The notes: a model not told the origin generated them from the letters alone. A stretch of DNA of 64,000 bases from Shinella sp. UYSO24 (GCA_902167985.1 CABHNZ010000003.1:186001-250000), one strand, 5' to 3'. Numbered from the stretch's first letter, positions 22,265 to 32,266 are shown. A program made the numbers and translations.

Positions 22265-23171
22265 TCCCGTCATCGCCGCCGTTGGCGACAATGCGCCTGA
22301 GGATGTCATCGTCCGCGCGCGGGCAGAGATGGGCCTGGATCAGCCGTTGCCGATCCAGTTCCTGCACTACCTGAACCAGCTCGCCCATGGCGATTTCGGC
22401 ATGTCGGTCCTGACCAAGAACCCGGTCGCGACCGATATCGCCCGGTTCTTCCCGGCGACGTTCGAACTCGCCACGGCAGCGCTTCTTCTGTCGATCATCG
22501 TCGGTATTCCGCTCGGTGTCTGGGCAGCGGTGCGTCAGGGCTCGATCACCGATCAGGCTATCCGCGTCCTGTGTCTTGCCGGCCATTCCGTGCCGGTCTT
22601 CATGCTGTCGATGATCTCGCTCCTGATCTTCTATTCGGCGCTTGGCATTGCGCCTGGCCCCGGCCGTCAGGACATCATCTATGATGGCATGATCGACCCC
22701 GTCACCGGGCTTCTGTCGATCGACACGCTGATCGCCGGCGATTTCGATGCCTTCTGGGATGCGCTTGCGCATATGGCCCAGCCGGTCATCATCCTTGCCT
22801 ATTTCTCGATGGCCTATATCGCCCGCATGACGCGCGCCTTCATGATCGATGCCTTGAAGGGCGAATATGTCATCACTGCCCGCGCCAAGGGCCTGACCGG
22901 CCTGAAAGTCGTCTGGAGCCATGCCTTCCCGACGGTCGCCGTGCAGCTGATCACGGTCATCGCGCTCACCTATGCCGGCCTTCTCGAAGGCGCGGTCGTG
23001 ACCGAAACCGTCTTCGCATGGCCGGGCATCGGCCAGTATCTCACCACGTCGCTGATGAATGCCGACATGAACCCGGTCGTCGGCTCGACGCTGCTCATTG
23101 GCTTCATCTATGTCGGCCTCAACCTTCTCGCAGACATTCTCTACCGTCTGCTCGATCCGAGGGTGCAATAA
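22158..23171 (+). CDS. Peptide ABC transporter permease (DppB-like)
   Basis: First inner-membrane channel subunit of the peptide importer. It has an N-terminal helix (SVILTLFGLTVLTFLIGRV), the DppB-family segment GDFGMSVLTKNPV, and the cytoplasmic EAA loop (GEYVITARAKGLTGLKVVW) that contacts the ATPase. A TTG at 22158 overlapping the restored receptor stop (TTGA), with GGAG upstream, is my preferred start. ATG at 22188 is an alternative. About 337 residues, normal size. Its TAA shares one base with the ATG of the next permease. Confidence 0.9.
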   Translation: MNRRIKSLSAMLSSVILTLFGLTVLTFLIGRVMPVDPVIAAVGDNAPEDVIVRARAEMGLDQPLPIQFLHYLNQLAHGDFGMSVLTKNPVATDIARFFPATFELATAALLLSIIVGIPLGVWAAVRQGSITDQAIRVLCLAGHSVPVFMLSMISLLIFYSALGIAPGPGRQDIIYDGMIDPVTGLLSIDTLIAGDFDAFWDALAHMAQPVIILAYFSMAYIARMTRAFMIDALKGEYVITARAKGLTGLKVVWSHAFPTVAVQLITVIALTYAGLLEGAVVTETVFAWPGIGQYLTTSLMNADMNPVVGSTLLIGFIYVGLNLLADILYRLLDPRVQ

Positions 23172-24070
23172 TGAACGCCTCCTTCCGTAGCTGGGCGCTG
23201 AGCGAAACCCCTTCGTCGCGCCGTCAGGCCGCCTGGGGCAACCGCTACCGCGCCTGGCTGAGCCTCAAGGGCAATCCGCTCGGGATGATCGGTCTCACGA
23301 TCATCGCCATCTTCATCCTGATTTCGATCTTCGCGCCGCTTCTGGCGACGCATGATCCGGCAACCCAGGAGCTGGCGAACCGTCTGGCCGCGCCGAGTGC
23401 CGCCCACTGGTTCGGCACCGACGAGCTTGGCCGCGACGTCTTCTCGCGCATTCTCTACGGCGCGCGCGTCACGCTCGGCATGGTCATTGCCGTCGTCGTT
23501 CTCGTTGCACCGATCGGGCTCGCCGTCGGCTGCATCGCCGGCTATTTCGGCGGCATTGTCGATACGGCCCTGATGCGCATTACCGACATTTTCCTCGCCT
23601 TCCCGCGTCTCGTTCTGGCGCTTGCCTTCGTGGCAGCATTGAAGCCCGGCATCGAAAGCGCGGTTCTCGCGATCGCGCTCACCGCATGGCCGCCCTATGC
23701 GCGCCTTGCCCGCGCCGAGACGCTGACCGTGCGCAAGAGCGACTTCATTGCCGCTTACCGCCTGACCGGCGCCTCGTCCTGGCGGATCATCTTCCGCCAT
23801 ATCGCGCCGCTCTGCACGCCGAGCCTGATCGTTCGCGTGACGCTCGACATGTCGTCGATCATCATTACCGCCGCCTCGCTCGGCTTCCTCGGCATGGGCG
23901 CCCAGCCGCCGTCGCCGGAATGGGGCGCGATGATCGCCACCGCCAAGCGCTTCATCTTCGAACAGTGGTGGGTGCCGATGATCCCGGCCATCGCCATCCT
24001 GCTCGTCTCGCTTGCCTTCAACTTCCTCGGCGACGCATTGCGCGACGTCCTCGATCCGAAGGGGAACTGA
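23171..24070 (+). CDS. Peptide ABC transporter permease (DppC-like)
   Basis: Second channel subunit. The 299-residue protein has the DppC N-terminal pattern (NPLGMIGLTIIAIFILISIFAPLLATHDP), the HWFGTDELGRDVFSRILYGAR motif diagnostic of this subfamily, and the EAA loop (SDFIAAYRLTGASSWRIIFRH). ATG at 23171 overlaps the previous stop by one base, which fixes the start; upstream in-frame codons lie inside the preceding gene. The frame is intact. Confidence 0.95.
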   Translation: MNASFRSWALSETPSSRRQAAWGNRYRAWLSLKGNPLGMIGLTIIAIFILISIFAPLLATHDPATQELANRLAAPSAAHWFGTDELGRDVFSRILYGARVTLGMVIAVVVLVAPIGLAVGCIAGYFGGIVDTALMRITDIFLAFPRLVLALAFVAALKPGIESAVLAIALTAWPPYARLARAETLTVRKSDFIAAYRLTGASSWRIIFRHIAPLCTPSLIVRVTLDMSSIIITAASLGFLGMGAQPPSPEWGAMIATAKRFIFEQWWVPMIPAIAILLVSLAFNFLGDALRDVLDPKGN

Positions 24071-24074
24071 GCCG

Positions 24075-24902
24075 ATGCTGGTCGATATCCAGAACCTGAA
24101 AATCGGCTTCAAGTCGCGCACCGGCTTCCATCAGGCCGTCAAGGGCGTGTCGCTGAAGCTCGGCACCGAAAAGCTCGGCATCGTCGGTGAAAGCGGCTCG
24201 GGCAAGAGCCTGACCGCCCGCGCGCTGATGAAGCTCCTACCGAAATCCACCGTCATCGAGGCAGACAAGCTCGCCTTTGATGGCATCGACGTGCTTTCGG
24301 CCTCCGAAAAGCAGATGCGCCAGATCCGCGGCAAGCGGGCCGGGTTCATTCTGCAGGATCCGAAATATTCGCTGAACCCGGTGAAGACGATCGGCGCCCA
24401 GGTGGCCGAAAGCTGGCGCACCCACAAGGGCGGCTCCAAGCGCGAAGCGATGGAGGCGGCGGTGAACCTGCTCGAGCAGGTGAAGATCCGCAACCCGCAG
24501 ACGGTCGCAAAATCCTATCCGCACGAAGTTTCGGGCGGCATGGGCCAGCGCGTCATGATCGCCATGATGCTGGCGCCCGATCCGGAACTGCTGATCGCCG
24601 ACGAGCCGACCTCGGCCCTCGACGCTACCGTACAGGCGGAAATCCTGCGCCTGATCGAAGAACTCGTTGCCGAGCGCGGCATGGGCCTGCTGCTCATCAG
24701 CCACGACCTGCCGCTCGTCTCGCATTTCTGCGACCGGGTGATGGTCATGTATTCCGGCCGCGTCATGGAAGAACTCAAGGCTTCCGAGCTTCTCTCGGCC
24801 AAGCACCCCTATACCCGCGGCCTTCTGAACTGCATGCCTTCGCTCGTTCATCCCAAGGACCGGCTGCCGGTTCTCACCCGTGATCCGGAGTGGCTGAAAT
24901 GA
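24075..24902 (+). CDS. Peptide ABC transporter ATP-binding protein (DppD-like)
   Basis: Cytoplasmic ATPase of the peptide importer. Walker A GESGSGKS, signature SGGMGQR, Walker B LLIADEPTSALD and H-loop LISHDLPLVSHF are all present. The C-terminus has the family segment HPYTRGLLNCMPS. At 275 residues it is shorter than E. coli DppD (about 327) because the C-terminal extension is reduced. ATG at 24075 lies 4 bp after the permease stop. It overlaps the next ATPase gene by ATGA. Confidence 0.93.
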   Translation: MLVDIQNLKIGFKSRTGFHQAVKGVSLKLGTEKLGIVGESGSGKSLTARALMKLLPKSTVIEADKLAFDGIDVLSASEKQMRQIRGKRAGFILQDPKYSLNPVKTIGAQVAESWRTHKGGSKREAMEAAVNLLEQVKIRNPQTVAKSYPHEVSGGMGQRVMIAMMLAPDPELLIADEPTSALDATVQAEILRLIEELVAERGMGLLLISHDLPLVSHFCDRVMVMYSGRVMEELKASELLSAKHPYTRGLLNCMPSLVHPKDRLPVLTRDPEWLK

Positions 24903-25642
24903 CGATCGAAATCGAAAACCTGCGCATCCGCTTCGGCGAGCGCGAAGTCGTCAAGGGCGTCTCCTTCGACGTCGAAGGCGGCGACAGCTTCGGCATCGTC
25001 GGCGAAAGCGGCTCGGGCAAGTCCACCGTTCTGCGCGCCATGGCGGGCCTCAATCAGGACTGGCAGGGACGCATCAGCTTTTCCGGCGAAGACGCGCCGC
25101 AGAAGCGGCCTCCGGCCTTCTTCCGCAAGGTGCAGATGGTGTTTCAGGACCCCTATGGTTCGCTGCATCCGCGCCAGACGATCGACCGGATCCTGTCCGA
25201 ACTGCCGCTCGTCCACAAGATGGACCGCATCGACGACCGGATCGCCAAGGTTCTGTCCGACGTGGCACTGCCGCAGAATGCCCGCTTCCGCTATCCACAC
25301 CAGCTTTCCGGCGGTCAGCGCCAGCGCGTGGCGATTGCCCGTGCGCTGATTGCTGAGCCTCAGGTTCTGCTTCTGGACGAGCCGACGAGCGCGCTCGACG
25401 TCTCGGTTCAGGCGGAAATCCTCAACCTGCTGGCCGACCTTCGGGTCGAGCGCAAGCTGACCTATGTGATGGTGAGCCATAATCTCAGCGTCATCTCGCA
25501 TCTCTGCTCGCGCGTCGGCGTCATGGTCGACGGGCAGATGGTCGAGCAGCTGACGGCGGAAGATCTGCGCCTCGGCAAGGCTGTCCACCCGCATACGCAG
25601 GATCTGCGCCGCCTCGCAGTCGAACTGGAAGAGCCGGTCTGA
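24899..25642 (+). CDS. Peptide ABC transporter ATP-binding protein (DppF-like)
   Basis: Second ATPase, forming a heterodimer with the upstream one. Walker A GESGSGKST, Q-loop region VFQDPYGSLHPRQTI, signature LSGGQRQRVAIARAL and Walker B LLLDEPTSALDV are intact. At 247 residues it lacks most of the usual C-terminal oligopeptide-transporter extension. Last cistron of the tightly overlapped transporter block; the D-aminopeptidase gene follows after about 200 bp. Confidence 0.93.
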   Translation: MTIEIENLRIRFGEREVVKGVSFDVEGGDSFGIVGESGSGKSTVLRAMAGLNQDWQGRISFSGEDAPQKRPPAFFRKVQMVFQDPYGSLHPRQTIDRILSELPLVHKMDRIDDRIAKVLSDVALPQNARFRYPHQLSGGQRQRVAIARALIAEPQVLLLDEPTSALDVSVQAEILNLLADLRVERKLTYVMVSHNLSVISHLCSRVGVMVDGQMVEQLTAEDLRLGKAVHPHTQDLRRLAVELEEPV

Positions 25643-25840
25643 CCGGACGCCCGGTTCAACACCATCATCCTCGCATCCTCGCCCGCGTGGCGGGGATCCA
25701 ACCACAAGAATACAATCAGATCTCTGCGGACCCTTAAGCAGATTCCCGAGGGTGACGGGGCCGATATTTCAGGCTCTTGTCGGCACGGTCTGAGCCGGAC
25801 TGGCGGAAACCGCCCGTCCGTATCGTTTGAAGGAAATAGC

Positions 25841-27367
25841 ATGTCGGATGCCTTGAACTGGAGCGGCGCTGCCGCCACTGCCCGCAAATTCATCGAGGCC
25901 TGGGCCGCGGATGAGCCGGGCGGCGCGGTGATCGGCTTCGACGGCAATTCCATCCGCTTTGCGATCGCCGGCGGCGTCGAGAGCCTTGCAACGCTTGCCC
26001 CCTTCACGCCAAAGAGCGTGGTACGCTACGCCTCGGTGACGAAGCATGCCTTCTGCGCCATGGTTCTTGCCCATCCGCACCTGATCTCGCTCGACGATCG
26101 GCTTGGCGATCATTTGCCGGAACTGCAGGAGCCGATGGCAAGCGTCACCGTCGGTCGTGCGCTCGACATGAGCGGCGGCCTGCCCGATACCCGCGAATGC
26201 CTCTCGCTGCTTGGCCTCTCGGTCTATACGGATACCAAGTCCGGCCCGCTTCTCGACTTTCTCGCCCGCCAGACGCGCCTGAACTACGATGCAGGTGCGG
26301 AAGTCTCCTATTCCAACACCGGCTACCGGCTCGTAGAAGCAGCGCTGGAACGCAAGGGCGCCTTCTTCCGCGATTTCATCCGCCGCGCCGGCGCCACCTC
26401 CAATTCGGTATTCGATGCTCCCGATGTCTGGAACGATGCCGTCATCGGTCTTGTGCCGGGCTATTGGAAGGACAAGGACACCTGGCAGCTTTCGGCCGCC
26501 GGCCTGCACATTTCTGCCTCCGGCAGCATGACCGGCAGCGCCGAGAGCCTTGCCCGCTGGGTCCAGTCGCTTGTCATCGAAGAGCCGCGCCATTCCGACG
26601 TGATCGACCGCGCCGGTCTTCTCGCACAGCTTGCAGCGCCGCGTGCGCTCGCTGACGGCCGAGAAAGCGGCTATGGCCTTGGCCTGCGCCAGACGGTTAT
26701 CGGCGACCGGGTATTCACCGGCCATGGCGGCTCGCATCCCGGCTACAAGACATATTTCCTGCTCGACCAGGAGGAAAAGACCGGCTTCGTCGTGGTCTCC
26801 AACCGCGAGGACACCAACGGCAACAAGATCGCCACCGAATGCATGGCCGCCCTACTGGGGCTCGATCTGCCGGTCGCCTCCCCTGCTCTCGCCGACGGTC
26901 TCTATGTCACCGAGACCGGCCCGTGGTGGATCGAGGTCAAGGGTTCCACCGTCACCTATCTCGATGCCGACGATACGGTCTACGAGCACGAGGGCGAATG
27001 GGTCTCCTCCCGCTCCGCGTCTTCCCCGATGCTCCTGAAGATGGATGGCGATGCCATTACCGGCGAGATCGGCCATGCGCCGCGCAGGCTGCTGCCGGCC
27101 ATCGATGGCCCGGTCGATCAGGCTCTCGCAGGCGCTTGGGTTTCCCCGGAAGGCGCACGCTTCGAGATCGATGGCGATACGCTCGTCATGGGCGTCGGCC
27201 CGGTTCGCCACCGCATGAAACTGACGGCGCTCGGCAATGGACGCTATCTCTTCACACTGGTCGATGGCCCCTGGACAAAGCGCGTCTGCCTCAACGTTCT
27301 CGATCAGAACCGAGTCGAACTGGTTCTCTCCCGCGCCCGGATGATGGAATATCGCCGCGCCGGGTGA
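25841..27367 (+). CDS. dap: D-aminopeptidase-like serine hydrolase, family S12
   Basis: Penicillin-recognising-type hydrolase predicted to release N-terminal D-amino acids from peptides or amides. In the 508-residue protein the catalytic SVTK is at residues 65-68, YSN at 157-159 and HGG at 295-297. These spacings match the D-aminopeptidase of Ochrobactrum anthropi (S62, K65, Y153, H287; about 520 residues) closely. Two further beta-rich domains fill residues 330-508, also as in that enzyme. AAGGA precedes ATG at 25841. No signal peptide is visible, so it is probably cytoplasmic and acts on peptides brought in by the upstream transporter. An esterase or D,D-peptidase role is the alternative. 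Confidence 0.8.
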   Translation: MSDALNWSGAAATARKFIEAWAADEPGGAVIGFDGNSIRFAIAGGVESLATLAPFTPKSVVRYASVTKHAFCAMVLAHPHLISLDDRLGDHLPELQEPMASVTVGRALDMSGGLPDTRECLSLLGLSVYTDTKSGPLLDFLARQTRLNYDAGAEVSYSNTGYRLVEAALERKGAFFRDFIRRAGATSNSVFDAPDVWNDAVIGLVPGYWKDKDTWQLSAAGLHISASGSMTGSAESLARWVQSLVIEEPRHSDVIDRAGLLAQLAAPRALADGRESGYGLGLRQTVIGDRVFTGHGGSHPGYKTYFLLDQEEKTGFVVVSNREDTNGNKIATECMAALLGLDLPVASPALADGLYVTETGPWWIEVKGSTVTYLDADDTVYEHEGEWVSSRSASSPMLLKMDGDAITGEIGHAPRRLLPAIDGPVDQALAGAWVSPEGARFEIDGDTLVMGVGPVRHRMKLTALGNGRYLFTLVDGPWTKRVCLNVLDQNRVELVLSRARMMEYRRAG

Positions 27368-27779
27368 AATGTTGACCGACAGCCGGCGATGCACCTTCAG
27401 GCCGGCACATCCGGAATGTTTCCAAGTCTGAGTTTCCGCCGGGCGACCCGGTCCTGCGCCTTAAACTTAACGCACGGTTGAACCTCAACCGTGCGGCGGA
27501 ACCCGCACATCTCATCGCCTATCTTGCCACAGCTTCGCCGCGTCGGCCGAAATCGCTCCGTCGATCATCGCGAAGCATCAACTGCACGCCTAACCCCATT
27601 CGTGACGCGCGGGAATTCAGCGCCCGGATACCAAAGTATTAATCCAGAAATCGACCGCCAAACCGCCGCTTTACGAGCAGAAATTCATAATAAAAAATAA
27701 CCAATCACCAACGCGATCGTTGACTATACACTAATAGAATACATACTGCCTCCATCGCTCAATATTATCGGAACAATAT
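27368..27779. other. Intergenic, A/T-rich toward the right
   Basis: 412 bp without a supported gene. The left part holds a perfect 11-bp stem (27471-27495); the right part (27600-27780) is markedly A/T-rich and carries the promoter region of the methyltransferase gene. Confidence 0.5.
27471..27495. terminator. Hairpin after the D-aminopeptidase gene
   Basis: CGCACGGTTGA pairs with TCAACCGTGCG around a 3-nt loop. There is no good T-run on the plus strand, so it may be a rho-dependent end or stability hairpin rather than an intrinsic terminator. Confidence 0.45.
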
Positions 27780-28513
27780 ATGCGTGATTTAAGCAGGATG
27801 TATTCGGAAACATCGGTTGAAGCGCCCTCCGGTCGTGTGTTTCACACAAAGACAGGCATTTCGCTTGAAGAATGCGAGTTCATAAGAGCGATCATCAAGG
27901 GCGACCCGAGCATCAAGCGGACGATTGAAATCGGATGCGCCCTGGGTTTCTCATCCGTGGCCATATGTGACGCGCTTGACGAACGAGAGCACGCGCTGCA
28001 CACGATCGTCGATCCCTTTCAAAGCCGGGGCTGGGAACGCCTTGGTGTTTCCAATGTCGAGAAGCATGGCCTTACGAATTTCGAGCTGATCGAGGAAGGT
28101 TCGGAGTTCGCACTGCCTGAACTCGCCAAGAAGGCTCCAGAGTCCTACGATCTTGTGTTCATCGACGGCATGCACACGTTCGACCACACCCTGATCGACC
28201 TCTTCTACGCCGACCGCCTCGTCAGAAAGGGCGGCTACATCATTCTGGATGACACAAGCTGGCCGGCTGTGGCCAAAGCGGCCGCTTACTTCAGCAAATA
28301 TCCGAATTATGAGGTTGCAACGAAGTTCCCCGTGGCGAGGGAGTGAAGGCAAAGGTTGCAGCAGGCATCGCGCAACTGGGTAAATCACAGCTGGTGCAAG
28401 CCCTGCCCATTGCCGCGTCCCAGAAAGTCTATGAATTTACCTTCGGCACCATGGTCGCCTGGAGAAAAACCGAGACAAGCGGGCGTTCTCCCGAGTGGTT
28501 CAGCTCCTTCTGA
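27780..28513 (+). CDS. Class I SAM-dependent methyltransferase (frameshifted)
   Basis: Probable soluble methyltransferase of the Methyltransf_24 type. Motif I is IEIGCALGFSSVAICDAL. It is followed by an acidic strand (HTIVDPF) and the post-motif strand YDLVFIDGMHTFDHTLIDLFYADRLVRKGGYIILDD, normal for the fold. As written it stops at 28346. One base missing in the GAGGGAG run near 28340 restores a frame to TGA at 28511-28513 (end PEWFSSF), about 244 residues. The upstream DNA is much more A/T-rich than the rest of the window and codon use is less biased, hinting at acquisition. Substrate unknown; a glycan-modifying role is possible but not shown. Confidence 0.75.
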
Positions 28514-28793
28514 ACGGGTTTCCATGGAGAGCCATGGCTAGGTAGGTAGCCCCGCACAGCAACAGCACCATTTTCGACGGGACTATGTGGTTTATGACCT
28601 GAGGCAATGCCTTCGCCTTTCGTCATAGCCTACTCCTACCGTGTTGAATTGATCCTCCAGGCCACCGCAAGAGATGCCGTTCGAGCCTCGTCAGGCCTCG
28701 GACGCATTGGAACGGCGAACGCGACTACATTGCTTTTTTCCGCCATTGGTACCAAGGAAGACGGAGTGAGCGGTGTAACGGCGGGAGGCCCGG

Positions 28794-29677
28794 TTGGAAG
28801 TCAAATGGCTTGAAGATTTTCTGGCTCTGGCAAGAACGCTGAATTTTTCCAAGGCAGCCGAAGAGCGGCATGTGACGCAATCAGCTTTCAGCCGGCGCAT
28901 TCGCCAGCTGGAAGGCTGGGTGGGTGCAAGCCTGATCGACCGCGCCACCTATCCATCTCGCCTGACAGAGGCCGGTGAACGCTTCGTGCCGGTGGCGGAA
29001 CAGACGCTCCAGCAACTCTATCAGGCCCGACGCAACCTGCAGATCGAGGATGGCGCCGACGCGCGCACAGTAACGCTGACGGCACTGCACACGCTGTCAT
29101 TCACCTTCTTTCCCGACTGGCTGAACGGGCTCAATGCCCGGATCGGACCGATCCTGTCGCATCTGAGATCGGATTCCGGCAGCATGGAGGAAAACCTCAC
29201 CTCGCTGGTCGATGGCGAATCCGACTTTCTGCTCACCTATCAGCATATGCAGGTGCCCATGCTGCTCGACCCGCAGTTCGAGTATCATGAGCTTGGACGG
29301 GAAAATATCGTGCCGGTATCAGCCCCCAATCCGGATGGCTCACCGAAGCACCGGATCGAGCCGGGCTTCGCCCATGTCAGCTACCACAAGGCATCGTTCT
29401 TCGGAAACCTGATCAGCGGCGTGATCGCCGATCGACTACCGACCGAGAACCGCGTGCATGTGGGCGGCATGTCCGTCGGCCTGAAGGGCATGGCGATCGC
29501 CGGCTGGGGCGTGGCCTGGATTCCGGAAAGCCTCGTAGCAGCGGAGCTTGCCTCTGGTGCCCTGACGCGCGCGGCGGGCCGGAATGGGAAATAGAGGTGG
29601 AAATCCGCCTCTATCGCTCCAAGGAAAACCGCCGGCCGATCGTCAAGCGCATCTGGAATTCGCTCGACGCCAAGTAA
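28794..29677 (+). CDS. LysR-family transcriptional regulator (frameshifted at 3' end)
   Basis: N-terminal winged helix (WLEDFLALARTLNFSKAAEERHVTQSAFSRRIRQLE) followed by an effector-binding domain. TTG at 28794 is chosen as start because GGGAGG lies 5 bp upstream and the protein then begins at the normal family position. The frame breaks near 29583 (one base lost in GGGCC); the restored end reads WEIEVEIRLYR...SLDAK with TAA at 29675-29677, about 294 residues. It converges with the PLP-enzyme gene. Its targets may include the surrounding peptide and D-amino-acid genes, but nothing in the sequence proves it. Confidence 0.88.
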
Positions 29678-29688
29678 CCCCCGCGCGC

Positions 29689-31202
29689 CTAGCGCCCGAG
29701 GACTTTGGCAAGCTGGTCGAAAACGACGTCGAGCCTGCGAGCAACGGGGGCCAGCGCCATCTCCAGCCCCTCCCCTGCCTGCATCAGCCGGGCGGCACCG
29801 ACGACGTCCGGTGCAGAGACGGAGAGCCGCAGCACGGCCCGCGCACCAAGTTTGACCGCCTGACCGACATGGCAGACCGGACCATCAGTGCCTTGACGAA
29901 GCGCCATCTGCACCGCCTGCGCCTCCTCGAAGACCATTGGCCTGCCGTCGCGATGTCCGATCGAGAAAGGCAGGATGGCGCTGGTGACGATATGCTCACC
30001 CTCATCGTCATCATGCAGGAACAACCGGTCAGCTGCGCCTACCCTGCTGCGCATCAGTGAAACTATCCCCTGCCGGATGGACGCCTGCGTCGCAGGATCG
30101 ACTTTCGAGAGACCGTCGAGATGCTCGAGAGCTGCAATCCAGCGCAGGCCAAGGCCGACATTCGCCTCCTGACCGAAAGGAAAGACAAGCCTTTTGCGCA
30201 TTGCCTGCGGCCAGTCCTGACCTGCGCAATAGGCCCCAAGGCCGATTGGCAGACGGCCGGGCGCCGAGAGGTTCTCCGCAAGCGCCTGCGGGATCAACAG
30301 CGCGCCGGCAAAGGGTGGTCCGGCGAGAAATTTCGAGCCGGTGACGGCCACCATGAACCCGTCTTCGACATCACGTTTCAACGCAGAGGTCGGCAGCGGA
30401 ACTGGCAAGCATCGACAATGACATGAACCCGGCCCGGCGCGAGCTCCGCTGCGTGACGGGCAGCAGCACGGGAAACGCCTGACAGACCGGTCTTCGATCT
30501 ATCGAGGACATGAAGCAAGACGTCGCGATCAGCCCGCAATGCCGCCTCGGTTGCGGCAATGACATCCGCATCGATCTCGGCCGCGTCGCGCCGGCGGCCC
30601 TCAGCGTCACGAATGAAAACGGTCACAGTCCCGATCCGGCCCGCATCCACGCCTTCCACAGCGGTCCCGGCTACCGCCTCGCCGCCAAGAGCGGTCAGAT
30701 CAGAATAGTGGCGCCCCTCTGCTGCGCGCGGCACGCCGCTGCCTGTCTCATCAGGCGCAATGACGATGTTAGTAAGCGGGCGCGCAGACAAACCCATCAC
30801 CAGCGCAAGAGCCAGAAGCTCAAGATCGGTGCCCGATGCAGCAAGCACGACCTCGGACTTTTCCTCCACATCGATCGCCGTCCTGATCCGCTGACGGATA
30901 TCGTCGAACCATGCCTCTAGGCTGACCTTGGCTGGCGCGCCGGGGTCGATCAGACGTTCGAGCGCCTCGCCGGCGGCTCGAAAGCTCTCGGCCGAGACAT
31001 TGCTGGCCGTTGTCGATGCGAAGGAAATCTCTTCAGGCGCCGGACTTGCCAGCGTACCGTAACGGTTACGACCGGTCACAGGATCGGGAACGATGCGCCG
31101 ATCGCCGCCGCTGACAAGCATCAGGGCGGTGGAAGCGGCATGAAATTCAAGGAGAGAAGGGCTGTTCGACAGCCAGATACCGGACGTCCCGATTGCCTGC
31201 AT
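29689..31202 (-). CDS. PLP-dependent fold-type I enzyme, unassigned (frameshifted)
   Basis: Restored length is about 504 residues. The cofactor-binding part reads VHVIVDACQFR (the Asp that contacts PLP, followed by Q) and then AVTGSKFLAGPPFAGALL, where the Lys is the probable Schiff-base residue. This resembles aminotransferase class V or decarboxylase-like enzymes. The frame breaks near 30400, between these two motifs (one base lost). Other recognisable segments are ASTTASNVSAESF and VVLAASGTDLELLAL. I do not recognise a specific substrate; the name 'hypothetical PLP enzyme' is safest. It lies downstream of, and in the same orientation as, the D-amino-acid transaminase, but a terminator separates them. 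Confidence 0.65.
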
Positions 31203-31353
31203 GACCTGTTCCGAAATTCGACGGGTCCGGCGACATCAAATTGAAACGCGCTGAAATGGGGTTTTGCCGGCCTTTGATGCGACAATAACCGGCGGCGCTT
31301 GCGCCAGTCTTTCCAGTGCCCGGCGATAGTGTGCGCCGCACAAGAAACCAGGG

Positions 31354-31386
31354 AAAAGACAGGGGCATGAAACGACTGCCCCTGTC
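31354..31386 (-). terminator. Intrinsic terminator of the transaminase gene
   Basis: Minus-strand stem GACAGGGGCA / TGCCCCTGTC with a 9-nt loop followed by TTTT, 14 bp after the transaminase stop. Confidence 0.85.
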
Positions 31387-31399
31387 CCGTTTTCGACAA

Positions 31400-32266
31400 T
31401 CAGATGGCGGTCTTGCGCGCGTTGGTCATGTAGAGTTCGCGCAAGCGCTTGAACATCGGACCCGGGACGCCTTCGCCAACCGGCTTGCCGTCGATCGCAG
31501 TGATCGGAACGACGAAATTGGAGGCGCTGGTGAGGCAGGCTTCGCGTGCGGACATGGCCTCTTCGACAGAGAATGCGCGCTCTTCGACCGTCAGCCCCTG
31601 TTCCTTGGCAAGTTCCAGAACTGCCAGCCTCGTGCAGCCCGGAAGGGTCGTCTTGCTGTTGCCGCGGGTGATGATCCGGCCGTCCTCGGTGATGATATAG
31701 GCTGTCGAAGAGGCGCCCTCGGTGATGAACCCGTCCTCGACCATCCAGGCCTCGTCACAGCCCTCGGCCTTGGCGATGCGCTTGGCAAGAACCTGCGGCA
31801 GAAGGCAGACGCTCTTGATATCGCGACGCTCCCAGCGCTGATCTGGCACGATCTTGACCTTCAGGCCCTTCTCGACAGCAGCCACATGCTCCAGCGTCTT
31901 CGCCTGGGTAAACATCAGAAGCGTCGGCTGAAGATCGTCCGTGTAGTAGAAATTGCGATCCTCGGCACCGCGCGTGTACTGAAGGTAGATCATGCCCTCG
32001 GTCAGGTTGTTTGCCTCGATCAGCTTCTTTTCGATGGCAACGATCTCGTCGGTGGTGATCGGCAAATGACCGCCGATTTCACCGACGCTGCGCTCAAGCC
32101 GGGCCATATGCAGCGGGCTGTCGATCAGCTTGCCATCGAGAACGGCGGTGACTTCATAAATGCCGTCGCCGAACAGGAAGCCACGATCAAAGATCGAGAT
32201 ATGAGCGTCGTTTTCCGAAAGAAACTCGCCGTTGAGATAGACCGTGCGGGGCGTCTTGGAAGGCAT
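31400..32266 (-). CDS. dat: D-amino-acid transaminase-like class IV aminotransferase
   Basis: PLP fold-type IV enzyme of 288 residues that would interconvert D-amino acids and 2-oxo acids (for example D-Ala/D-Glu). It has the N-terminal YLNGEF...FDRGFLFGDGIYEV motif, the PLP lysine in RDIKSVCLLPQVLAK, and the phosphate-binding segment EGASSTAYII. The TRG-x-x-x-R segment typical of D-specific enzymes is present (YTRGAEDRNF), but the position where Bacillus DAT has His100 appears to be Phe. Branched-chain or (R)-amine transaminase activity is therefore an alternative. It lies 53 bp downstream of the DmpA-like peptidase gene, probably in one transcript. Confidence 0.78.
   Translation of the reverse strand: MPSKTPRTVYLNGEFLSENDAHISIFDRGFLFGDGIYEVTAVLDGKLIDSPLHMARLERSVGEIGGHLPITTDEIVAIEKKLIEANNLTEGMIYLQYTRGAEDRNFYYTDDLQPTLLMFTQAKTLEHVAAVEKGLKVKIVPDQRWERRDIKSVCLLPQVLAKRIAKAEGCDEAWMVEDGFITEGASSTAYIITEDGRIITRGNSKTTLPGCTRLAVLELAKEQGLTVEERAFSVEEAMSAREACLTSASNFVVPITAIDGKPVGEGVPGPMFKRLRELYMTNARKTAI

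Noticed and set aside
20327..22309. Long open frame on the minus strand (660 codons) opposite the peptide-binding receptor gene
   Set aside because: It is a shadow of high-GC coding DNA; the plus strand encodes a clear SBP_bac_5 protein with signal and operon overlaps.
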